Assembly (NCBI GenBank): GCA_029250565.1
Contig: JAQXFA010000088.1
Coordinates: 1-15,344 of the forward strand
Direction: 5' to 3'
DNA length: 15,344 bases
Source: Candidatus Thalassarchaeaceae archaeon
GTDB taxonomy: Archaea; Thermoplasmatota; Poseidoniia; Poseidoniales; Thalassarchaeaceae
The notes below the pieces were generated by a model. It was not told where the DNA came from and ran no database searches. It saw nothing but the letters and a program-made list of their open reading frames with translations. Both the position numbers and the translations under genes were made by a program. Each line of letters begins with the position of its first letter. The first letter of the stretch is position 1. Shown here in pieces: positions 8,898 through 14,697 of this stretch.

Positions 8898-8948
8898 CTG
8901 CGATGACTTGAAAATACCAAGCCGACTCGTGCCCCTTAAGTGGTACTT

Positions 8949-9959
8949 ATGGATACTATGATGCTTGAAGAAAATGCCAATAAATTGGTCTCTCCTGGGC
9001 GAGGGATTCTAGCTGCCGATGAAAGTACGGGGACAATGAGTAGCCGACTTCAGGGTGTTGGAGTTGATCCTTCTGAAGAGGCACGCCGTTCCTACCGTGC
9101 GAATTTGTTTGCGACACCTGGTTGCGAAGCAGCGGTTAGCGGAGTAATCCTCTATGATGAGACCATCAGGCAGATGATGGACGATGGGACGCCGATTCCG
9201 GATTACATGGTTGCACAAGATATCCTCCCTGGAATCAAAGTTGATACTGGTGCTCACCCTTTGGCCAATCATGATGATGAAAAAATCACAGAAGGGTTAG
9301 ACGGTTTGAGAACTAGGTGCATTGAATATTTCAATATGGGTGCGAGATTTGCGAAATGGCGTGCGGTCATTACAATTGCTGATGGGATTCCTTCACAAGC
9401 TTGCATCAGTGCGAATGCACATGCATTAGCACGCTATTCAGCAATATGCCAAGAGCAGGGTTTGGTCCCAATTATTGAGCCAGAAGTTTTGATGAATGGA
9501 AATCACGATGCTGCTCGTTGTTACTCGGTCACTGCAGAAATACTCGCGGCAACATTCGCCGCTTGTGAAGATCAAGGGGTACACATCCCAGGTGCATTGC
9601 TGAAACCAAATATGATAATTGCTGGAAAGGATTGTGCTAACCAAATTTCAAGAGAAGAGGTGGCTCGATTAACTCTCAAGTGCTTACATGAGAATGTCCC
9701 ACAGAATCTACCCGGTATTGTCTTCCTTTCAGGTGGGCAATCGGATGAGGATGCTACTGCTCATCTTAATTTGATGAATTCAATGGATGATAGCCCACCA
9801 TGGCAACTTTCGTATTCCTATGGCAGAGCTCTTCAGGCAGCAGCACTCCAATCGTGGGCTAGTGGGACGCCAGAAGATAGTCAAAACGCATTTTCACATC
9901 GTGCTAAGATGAATAGCCTTGCACGTTCAGGTGATTGGTACAACAGTCTTGAAAATTGA
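8949..9959 (+). CDS. fba: Class I fructose-bisphosphate aldolase, bacterial/eukaryotic glycolytic type
   Basis: About 336 residues matching the classical glycolytic class I aldolase (Pfam Glycolytic, PF00274), not the short archaeal DhnA-type enzyme. Motifs in order: GRGILAADESTGTM, GIKVDTGAHPL, GARFAKWRAV with a conserved active-site lysine, IIEPEVLMNGNHD (about 176-188), ALLKPNMI with Lys219 as the Schiff-base lysine, FLSGGQSDEDA, and LSYSYGRALQ for phosphate binding. It makes or cleaves fructose 1,6-bisphosphate without a metal. The start is uncertain: GTG 8940, ATG 8949 and ATG 8958/8961 are all in frame ahead of the conserved region. It lies downstream of glpX, so two consecutive gluconeogenic steps are encoded together. 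The C-terminus ends in WYNSLEN; the tyrosine may correspond to the C-terminal catalytic Tyr of muscle aldolase, though it is not the last residue. Confidence 0.93.
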   Translation: MDTMMLEENANKLVSPGRGILAADESTGTMSSRLQGVGVDPSEEARRSYRANLFATPGCEAAVSGVILYDETIRQMMDDGTPIPDYMVAQDILPGIKVDTGAHPLANHDDEKITEGLDGLRTRCIEYFNMGARFAKWRAVITIADGIPSQACISANAHALARYSAICQEQGLVPIIEPEVLMNGNHDAARCYSVTAEILAATFAACEDQGVHIPGALLKPNMIIAGKDCANQISREEVARLTLKCLHENVPQNLPGIVFLSGGQSDEDATAHLNLMNSMDDSPPWQLSYSYGRALQAAALQSWASGTPEDSQNAFSHRAKMNSLARSGDWYNSLEN

Positions 9960-9980
9960 TGGTTGGAGAGCCCTCTAATC

Positions 9981-10013
9981 TTACAAGGTTGCCTTTGCTT
10001 TAGTAACTTGTAA
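9981..10013. terminator. Inverted repeat between convergent genes, possible terminator
   Basis: TTACAAG (9981-9987) and CTTGTAA (10007-10013) are perfect inverted copies with a T-rich 19-nt loop. A second small stem CCAAT/ATTGG follows at 10018-10033. Both lie between the aldolase stop and the convergent small winged-helix gene, where transcription from both sides should end. Neither has the long T-tract of a strong terminator. Confidence 0.4.
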
Positions 10014-10058
10014 AACACCAATCTAACTATTGGCGAAGTTGTTTGCTAATCGTCTGCT

Positions 10059-10361
10059 TCAGAATGCAGAGTCATCGCGGTCAAGGAGAAATGGCTGGCC
10101 AGGACTCCATTCTGGGTGCTTGTCTTTTACCCAGTCGACAATTGCCCATTCGCAGATATCATAGCCGCCGGAGAGGATCCCGCTTCTCTTGATGTATCCA
10201 ACCTTCACTATGTCCTTATCCTTTGAGAGAACATTGCCAAGTTGTTGGCTTGTTGTCCCGTGGCGCATTGTGGTATTGATGTGCTCAAGAATTTCCGCAG
10301 TATTGCGCGGCCTCTCAGCAAGGAATGCCTTAATTTTCTGTCTGATTCTAACTGTCTTCAT
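10059..10361 (-). CDS. Small winged-helix-like protein of unknown function
   Basis: A 100-residue protein. Residues 1-75 look like a winged-helix fold: a basic first helix (KTVRIRQKIKAFLAERP), a second helix with NTAEILEHIN, a recognition-like helix (TTSQQLGNVLSKD), then strands around DIVKVGYIKRSG and GGYDICEWAIVDW. This suits a small DNA-binding regulator, but no family is recognised. The start is ATG 10361, because on the minus strand it is preceded by AAAGGTGA at 7-nt spacing and GGAGG further up, a Shine-Dalgarno match that is uncommon in this window. An in-frame TTG at 10382 would lie upstream of that site. It is divergent from another winged-helix protein across a region with an inverted repeat, suggesting autoregulation or cross-regulation (inference). 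Confidence 0.7.
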   Translation of the reverse strand: MKTVRIRQKIKAFLAERPRNTAEILEHINTTMRHGTTSQQLGNVLSKDKDIVKVGYIKRSGILSGGYDICEWAIVDWVKDKHPEWSPGQPFLLDRDDSAF

Positions 10362-10474
10362 TTTATTCACCTTTTCCTCCAAGTCATTTAACGGATGTCC
10401 ATAGGGTCATTTTACACCGTCTGACCTGAGCGAATGCTGTCACTGATATAACCGTTGCCACAGATGAAGCATTG

Positions 10475-10570
10475 TTGTTACATATAGTCACATATTAATT
10501 GCATGGTTAGTGAATAAAATAATCGGTGAGTTAGTAAAACCGAACATTCTCCAGTGGAAATATGTAACAA
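10475..10570. repeat. Perfect 11-bp inverted repeat in a divergent promoter region
   Basis: TTGTTACATAT (10475-10485) and ATATGTAACAA (10560-10570) are exact inverted copies 74 nt apart. The region between two divergent winged-helix genes (10362-10651) is AT-rich and holds further echoes: ACATAT again near 10490, and ACCGTTG (10451-10457) against AACGGTAAC (10570-10578). Binding sites for a dimeric regulator are a reasonable reading; a replication-origin role is less supported because no Orc1/Cdc6 gene or GC-rich origin box is seen. Confidence 0.55.
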
Positions 10571-10639
10571 ACGGTAACTAATGAAATAATTGAAGTACTA
10601 CCAACAACCCCCAAATAACAAGCCCCCTGTTGAGGTGTC

Positions 10640-10646
10640 GGAGAGG
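10640..10646 (+). promoter_or_regulatory. Shine-Dalgarno-like site of the 881-residue gene
   Basis: GGAGAGG lies 5 nt before ATG 10652, and GAGGTG is present slightly upstream at 10632-10637. Both resemble the archaeal anti-16S consensus GGAGGTGAT and support ATG 10652 as the start. Confidence 0.5.
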
Positions 10647-10651
10647 TTGCA

Positions 10652-13297
10652 ATGGTCAAGGATGGTAATTCAGTGAATTATTCTCGAATCCGTGGTAGTT
10701 ATCGACGGAGATTATTGGATCATCTTTCCGATGGTCCTTCAACGGTCACAGGTTCAAGTAAAGCAGTTGGATTACGTTTACCACATGCTTCTGCAGAATT
10801 GAAGAGAATGAGGGAAGAGGGCCTTATTCAATCAGATTCTGGGCCGGGACAAAGAGGTGCAAAACAACACCTCACTGCGGCAGGCTGGCAGGTTTTCATT
10901 GGTGATGAATTGGCTAGGTTAGCCGATAGTAGTGTTGATTCAATTCCCGAACATGCGGTTGGAAAGTTGCTTGCAAAAGACGGCCCACAACTATTACTTG
11001 CTTACACAAAATCTCTCTCTAGTCCGCTAATTCCATTGCCTTGGAGTGGAGATTTTAGCCATTCAGACCAAACAGCAATCTCTAGTGGAATTCAAGGGGT
11101 GAAGGATGGATATGTTTGGGCAGTTGCTCGCGAAGCAGAGGTAAGATGGTACGATTTAGAATCCCTTAAGCAGGTTCCTGCACCATCTGATGATCAATCT
11201 ACAACCTCATTGTCTGATTGGGTGGAACCTTCTCCAGTAATTGGATTAGTTCGCGCTCGATTATTAGATCCACGTCAATCCCTCAAATTAGCAATTGGAA
11301 GTTGGTTTGGTGAACCACCAATAGAGAGGTGGCCAGATCTCCCAATGCCAATGGGTGAATCAGAATCCTGGACCCTTGGGACAGCCCATGAATCGGTTTC
11401 TCCACTTCAGTCACAATGCCCTATTTGTGCAATATTACCTGACCGTCTTTCAACAACAACTCTACTTTCGGCGGCATCAAACGGTGCTCTAGTAATTGCG
11501 GAAGCATCACTTTTAGGACGCCAAGGCGATGCTCTACCACTTTCAATTCTTGAATCATGGATTAATCGCGCCCATCCTCGTCTTACGGAAACAGAACGAC
11601 GACACCGATTACAAGGGTTGACTCAAGCAATTCGTAAAGGGCGCCGCAAACGAAGTGGTAACATTAGAGTTGAAGAATCAACTTGGAGGCGATTTCAATC
11701 AGATTGGTCGAATCATCAATGGAATGAGAAAACCGAGGTAGAGAATACCATCATTGATGTTCAAGGGTTATCGTCCACAGCTTGGCTTTCTCTGATAGAT
11801 TGGTCTTTGTCACGACAAGAAACAACACCTGTAGTTTTGCAATACCCACCTGGACAACATGACTCTGGACAACTGCATTCCGTTTTCCAAGATCCTAGAA
11901 CTAGACTAGCAATTCTCTCTCAAGAACCCGAAGAATCATTGGCGTATCCCACTCTTAGACCAGATCCTATTCGCCCCCTATCTTGGTATCTATTGAAATT
12001 GGCAGGGGATGTCGAATTACCTTGCAAGGTAACACATCGCCCACCACCTAGTTTCACATCTCCCCCCCCACTTTGGGTCCCGCCTAATTCTGCTTCCAAC
12101 TTAGAAGAAGTTGTTTCAGCTGCAAAACTTGCGGCAGGTGGCTCAGCACCACCTAATGCATCCGATGAATCATCTGAAGAGATGAGATTGTTTGCTGCAT
12201 CACTTAGATATCCAGAAGGTGATATTGATTGGGCTGATAGAATTGAATCAGTTGATCCATTAGCAGCATGGATTGCTTGTCCAGATGATAATCGCTGGCC
12301 ATTATGGCGACGTCAAGGCATTAGGTTGGGTGCTGACTGGATTTCATTATTAGATGTAGAAAAAGTACCAATAGAATTTCTAGCAGAAGTTGCTGGGACA
12401 GCGCCTTATGATTGGCAGGAGTCGGCACACAACCATCTAGTACAAAGAATCCGCAATGAGGATGACTTAGCATTGAGATTGAGAACTCTAATTGATTCAC
12501 ATAATTTCAGTGATTCAGCCTCGGCTTGGCTAACCTCTACTTTACTTTCACAGGTTGCATGGCTGCCACCAGAACTCGCTGCTGATTTGGCTCGTTGGGC
12601 TCCAAATAGTATTTCCAAATCTTTACCATCAAATATAATTCCAGCTTTAACTGGATTAACTTGGCTATCTTCTCAAGGAGAATTAGATGATGGTTGGGTG
12701 AGGAAAATTGAGGAATCACAAAGGTCATCACCTATCATTGATGGGTGGACATCGTTGTTATCAACAGTGAGGGATGACAGAACTCCAACGATTGAAGAAA
12801 TCAGAGAAATCACATCTCTACCTCTTGAATGGTGGGCTCCATTTTCACCATTATTGTTCAGTACAATTACTGAAGGGGGGGAGGGGCGTGAGATGCTTAT
12901 TATGGAAAACATCTCATGGGCGTCAGCTCTATTCCGTCCTATTGGTGAGGTACATACAATCCCAGGAATAGGTACGGTTGAACATCCCGGATGTCCTGCT
13001 GAACTTGTTTCCCGCTTGGAGCGGATTCTTCAGGGAGTTGATGCAGATGAAGAGTTACATGGATTTGCTGAGTTGACTGATATTCTTAATGCGTTGAAGT
13101 CAATTCTTACTGGCACTAAACCAGTGGTAGGGCAAATTCATCCAATGGTTGGGTGGTTGTTGCAACCTAGAGATAGATGGCCAGCCTTCACAGCTACTGA
13201 AATTATCAGCGGAGACTCCGAAGTTGCCGCTAGATTAGCATCGGGTAAAAGTGGTTACCACCACGGCCTTAGAGAGTCATCTCAGCGGCGTTTATGA
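10652..13297 (+). CDS. Large protein of unknown function with N-terminal winged helix
   Basis: An 881-residue soluble protein not recognised as any known family. Residues about 17-85 form a plausible winged-helix domain: YRRRLLDHLSDGPSTVTG, a recognition-type helix around LPHASAELKRMREEGL, and a wing near SGPGQRGAKQHLTAAGW. The rest is rich in Trp and Leu with a single CPIC (256-259), a basic stretch RKGRRKRSG (about 328-336), a proline-rich linker (about 463-480, RPPPSFTSPPPLW) and an acidic, small-residue linker near 496-512. The C-terminal half (about 513-850) looks mostly alpha-helical, with helices of the WADRIESVDPLAAWI type that resemble a scaffold solenoid. No nucleotide-binding loop, nuclease motif, signal peptide or membrane segment was seen. 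It is divergent from a small winged-helix gene and ends 49 nt before the guide-RNA gene. A role as a transcriptional regulator with a large sensor or scaffold part is only a guess. Confidence 0.85.
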   Translation: MVKDGNSVNYSRIRGSYRRRLLDHLSDGPSTVTGSSKAVGLRLPHASAELKRMREEGLIQSDSGPGQRGAKQHLTAAGWQVFIGDELARLADSSVDSIPEHAVGKLLAKDGPQLLLAYTKSLSSPLIPLPWSGDFSHSDQTAISSGIQGVKDGYVWAVAREAEVRWYDLESLKQVPAPSDDQSTTSLSDWVEPSPVIGLVRARLLDPRQSLKLAIGSWFGEPPIERWPDLPMPMGESESWTLGTAHESVSPLQSQCPICAILPDRLSTTTLLSAASNGALVIAEASLLGRQGDALPLSILESWINRAHPRLTETERRHRLQGLTQAIRKGRRKRSGNIRVEESTWRRFQSDWSNHQWNEKTEVENTIIDVQGLSSTAWLSLIDWSLSRQETTPVVLQYPPGQHDSGQLHSVFQDPRTRLAILSQEPEESLAYPTLRPDPIRPLSWYLLKLAGDVELPCKVTHRPPPSFTSPPPLWVPPNSASNLEEVVSAAKLAAGGSAPPNASDESSEEMRLFAASLRYPEGDIDWADRIESVDPLAAWIACPDDNRWPLWRRQGIRLGADWISLLDVEKVPIEFLAEVAGTAPYDWQESAHNHLVQRIRNEDDLALRLRTLIDSHNFSDSASAWLTSTLLSQVAWLPPELAADLARWAPNSISKSLPSNIIPALTGLTWLSSQGELDDGWVRKIEESQRSSPIIDGWTSLLSTVRDDRTPTIEEIREITSLPLEWWAPFSPLLFSTITEGGEGREMLIMENISWASALFRPIGEVHTIPGIGTVEHPGCPAELVSRLERILQGVDADEELHGFAELTDILNALKSILTGTKPVVGQIHPMVGWLLQPRDRWPAFTATEIISGDSEVAARLASGKSGYHHGLRESSQRRL

Positions 13298-13308
13298 CTA
13301 TTTTTCAC

Positions 13309-13315
13309 CTATAAG
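13309..13315 (+). promoter_or_regulatory. TATA box of the H/ACA RNA gene
   Basis: CTATAAG lies 11 nt after the stop of the upstream gene and about 27 nt ahead of the expected transcription start near 13337-13346. It indicates that the RNA gene has its own promoter and is not simply the trailer of the upstream mRNA. Confidence 0.5.
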
Positions 13316-13348
13316 AGGATTCAAAAGGGGTGGTTTTACCCAAAAGTT

Positions 13349-13422
13349 TGCCCCGGCTGCAACACCACACGGACCTTGGCCTTCGCCGGCGAGGGATGAA
13401 CTGTGGTACCAAGTGCGGGGTA
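13349..13422 (+). other. H/ACA module 1 (target unknown)
   Basis: Basal stem 13349-13355 with 13416-13422; upper stem 13364-13369 with 13402-13407 plus a C-C mismatch; tandem G-A pairs 13372-13373 with 13398-13399, bulge GAT 13395-13397, capping stem 13374-13378 with 13390-13394. Pocket strands are GCTGCAAC (13356-13363) and ACCAAGTG (13408-13415), predicting a target CACUUGGU-UN-GUUGCAGC or part of it. I do not recognise this in rRNA. No ACA box follows the basal stem. Confidence 0.65.
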
Positions 13423-13424
13423 TC

Positions 13425-13483
13425 GCCGCCTTCGAAGGCCGTGGTGACCCTTTGGGGAATGAACCTCGGTGCAAAATGGCGGC
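13425..13483 (+). other. H/ACA module 2, predicted 23S peptidyl-transferase-centre guide
   Basis: Basal stem GCCGCC/GGCGGC (13425-13430, 13478-13483); upper stem 13438-13445 with 13463-13470 and one U-U mismatch; kink-turn with GA 13446-13447 against GA 13461-13462, bulge AAT 13458-13460, capping stem CCC/GGG. Pocket strands TTCGAAG (13431-13437) and GCAAAAT (13471-13477) complement UUUUG and CUUCGA of the conserved segment UUUUGAUCCUUCGA of archaeal/eukaryal large-subunit rRNA, with U at about E. coli 2496. The base next to the box position is AGG, not ACA. Confidence 0.7.
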
Positions 13484-13484
13484 A

Positions 13485-13551
13485 GGGCGAGAAGGTCTCC
13501 ATACGACTGCTGTGCGCGGAATGACTACTGGAACCACCCACTCGTCCGACA
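13485..13551 (+). other. H/ACA module 3, ACA box present
   Basis: Basal stem GGGCGAG/CTCGTCC (13485-13491, 13541-13547) is seven continuous pairs, followed after one base by ACA 13549-13551. Upper stem 13498-13503 with 13526-13532 (one bulged C); GA 13505-13506 against GA 13523-13524; bulge AAT 13520-13522; capping stem CTGC/GCGG. Pocket strands AAGGTC (13492-13497) and ACCACCCA (13533-13540). They can pair with UGGGU and GACC around U2586 of 23S rRNA, but two guide bases stay unmatched, so the target is tentative. Confidence 0.7.
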
Positions 13552-13554
13552 GAC

Positions 13555-13620
13555 GCCCCGGGGTGGGTCAGAACCTCCGAGCCAAAAGCGATGAGGCGGT
13601 TCGTTACTCCTCGGGGCACA
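13555..13620 (+). other. H/ACA module 4, predicted guide for 23S helix 69 U1915
   Basis: Basal stem 13555-13563 with 13609-13617 is nine pairs (one G-U) and is followed directly by ACA 13618-13620. Upper stem GAACCTCC/GGCGGTTC (13571-13578, 13595-13602) has one mismatch; GA 13579-13580 against GA 13593-13594; bulge GAT 13590-13592; two-pair capping stem. Pocket strands GGGTCA (13565-13570) and GTTACT (13603-13608) pair at all 12 positions with AGUAAC-UA-UGACCC, the archaeal helix-69 sequence. The first pocket base is 15 nt from the ACA, as the family requires. Confidence 0.85.
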
Positions 13621-13621
13621 C

Positions 13622-13638
13622 TTTTTCTCTCTCTTTTA
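13622..13638 (+). terminator. T-tract terminator after the H/ACA RNA
   Basis: TTTTTCTCTCTCTTTTA begins two bases after the ACA box. Archaeal RNA polymerase terminates at such U-rich runs, and the position fits an H/ACA 3' end about three bases beyond the box. Confidence 0.6.
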
Positions 13639-13678
13639 TCCGTAGGATTGATTGAGGTTCAACCTCTCAGATGTTTTA

Positions 13679-14695
13679 ATGGGACGGCACTCACTGTGTT
13701 TATTAGGCGGTACATTCGACCGTTTCCATGCCGGTCATCACCATCTTATCTCTACTTGTTTGCAACAATCTGACAAGGTTCAGATATGGTTGACAAGCGA
13801 TGTTATGGCCAAACTAAAAACTCCGATTGTGTTAGATTGGGAGGCTCGTAAACAAGATATTCTGGATTGGGCGATTTCTGAAGATGTTAATGATCGGGTA
13901 TCAATTCATCTATTAGAAAATGGAGTGGGGCCAGCCTCAACTAGTTTAGAGGCTGATTCAATAGGATGCACTTCTGAAACCAAACCTGCATGTGAAGATA
14001 TCAATAGTTCAAGAAAAATAGAATCCTTAGCACCGTTGAGTATTATTATGGCAGAACATGTTGTAGGCCCGGATGGTAAAATTATTTCTTCAAGTAGAAT
14101 AAGAGATGGTGAAATTGACCGACAAGGTCAGCCTTGGCTCGGTGAGGCTGAGATGTATCTTGATCAGAGAATGCCAGAAATCTTAGATGACGAATTAAAA
14201 CAGCCATTTGGTGCTCTTCACGAAGGACCAGAGTCAAGGCCTGAAGTAGCGATGCGAAGAGCAATAGAATCAATTTCAGAATTATCACCGAAATTAATTG
14301 CAGTTGGAGATGTTACTGTGCAAACATTAGTCGACATGGGAGTAATTCCAGATATATCGTTTATCGATGGAATGACAAAACGTGAGGTTTGGGCTGAAGC
14401 AGAAAACCTTGACAGAGAATTATTCCCTCATCTATCAACTTGTTCAAATCCCCCAGGAGTCATCACTGCTGACTTGAAACTAGCTACAAAGGTGGCACTC
14501 TTGAATAGCCGCCCTACACTTATTGTGGTAAACGGAGAAGAGGACTTAGCGCCCATCATTGTTCACTTACTTGCTCCAATAGGTTGTTCGGTAATATATG
14601 GCCAACCAGGAAAAGGGGTTGTCGTTAGGATTACTAGCCAAGAAACTAAGGAGAATTGCCGCAGGATTCTTGATGTTTTCACCAAGGAGCTGTGA
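13679..14695 (+). CDS. Bifunctional CoA biosynthesis protein: phosphopantetheine adenylyltransferase fused to GTP-dependent dephospho-CoA kinase (DUF359)
   Basis: A 338-residue protein joining the last two steps of coenzyme A synthesis. Residues 1 to about 160 are an archaeal/eukaryotic-type adenylyltransferase: GGTFDRFHAGH (10-20, with the nucleotidyltransferase HxGH), SETKPACEDINSSR, and SSSRIRDGEID (about 137-147). Residues about 170-338 match DUF359, the archaeal kinase that phosphorylates dephospho-CoA with GTP: AVGDVTVQTLVDMG (about 207-220), FIDGMTKR, ADLKLATKVA, NGEEDLAPIIVHLLAPIG and YGQPGKGVVV. ATG 13679 is chosen because the catalytic core begins at once after it; an in-frame TTG at 13652 would overlap the RNA gene's trailer region. 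The glycosyltransferase gene starts 2 nt after its stop. The two activities are separate proteins in the archaea where they were first described, so the fusion is notable. Confidence 0.93.
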   Translation: MGRHSLCLLGGTFDRFHAGHHHLISTCLQQSDKVQIWLTSDVMAKLKTPIVLDWEARKQDILDWAISEDVNDRVSIHLLENGVGPASTSLEADSIGCTSETKPACEDINSSRKIESLAPLSIIMAEHVVGPDGKIISSSRIRDGEIDRQGQPWLGEAEMYLDQRMPEILDDELKQPFGALHEGPESRPEVAMRRAIESISELSPKLIAVGDVTVQTLVDMGVIPDISFIDGMTKREVWAEAENLDRELFPHLSTCSNPPGVITADLKLATKVALLNSRPTLIVVNGEEDLAPIIVHLLAPIGCSVIYGQPGKGVVVRITSQETKENCRRILDVFTKEL

Positions 14696-14697
14696 GA

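Larger units (their letters stand above)
13346..13623 (+). ncRNA. Tandem four-module H/ACA guide RNA (predicted)
   Basis: This stretch is clearly more G+C-rich than its surroundings and is bounded by a TATA box and a T-tract (TTTTTCTCTCTC from 13622). Folding by hand gives four consecutive hairpins (13349-13422, 13425-13483, 13485-13551, 13555-13620). Each has a basal stem, an open pocket, an upper stem of 7-8 positions, then a kink-turn: a three-base bulge GAU, AAU, AAU or GAU and tandem sheared GA/GA pairs. That is the architecture of archaeal H/ACA RNAs, which bind L7Ae, Nop10, Gar1 and Cbf5 to direct pseudouridylation. ACA boxes follow the basal stems of modules 3 (13549-13551) and 4 (13618-13620). 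Two pockets complement conserved 23S rRNA segments (see modules). Known archaeal H/ACA RNAs that I recall have one to three hairpins. RNase P and SRP RNA were excluded for lack of their core motifs. Confidence 0.85.

Noticed and set aside
8860..8920. Possible box C/D RNA (GATGATG-like box C)
   Set aside because: No CUGA box D at a suitable distance and no terminal stem.
10383..10651. Replication origin
   Set aside because: The inverted repeat and AT richness alone are insufficient; no Orc1/Cdc6 gene or canonical origin recognition box is visible.
13579..13602. Resemblance of GAGCC...GCGATGA...GGTTC to group II intron domain V
   Set aside because: The long pairing and catalytic triad of domain V are missing; the piece is the kink-turn hairpin of module 4.
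13346..13621. RNase P RNA or SRP RNA as identity of the structured RNA
   Set aside because: Neither the near-universal GAGGAAAGUC and ACAGAA/GGCUUA elements of RNase P nor the GGAAG/GGAGCA S-domain loops of SRP RNA are present on either strand, and the H/ACA fold explains the sequence better.
13346..13621. Long-range closing helix between 13346-13356 and 13610-13621
   Set aside because: Ten pairs are possible, but both strands are better used in the local basal stems of modules 1 and 4, the latter placing ACA directly after its stem.
13251..13773. Several open reading frames across the RNA gene on both strands
   Set aside because: They have no recognisable protein features, overlap each other, and the stretch is explained by RNA structure.
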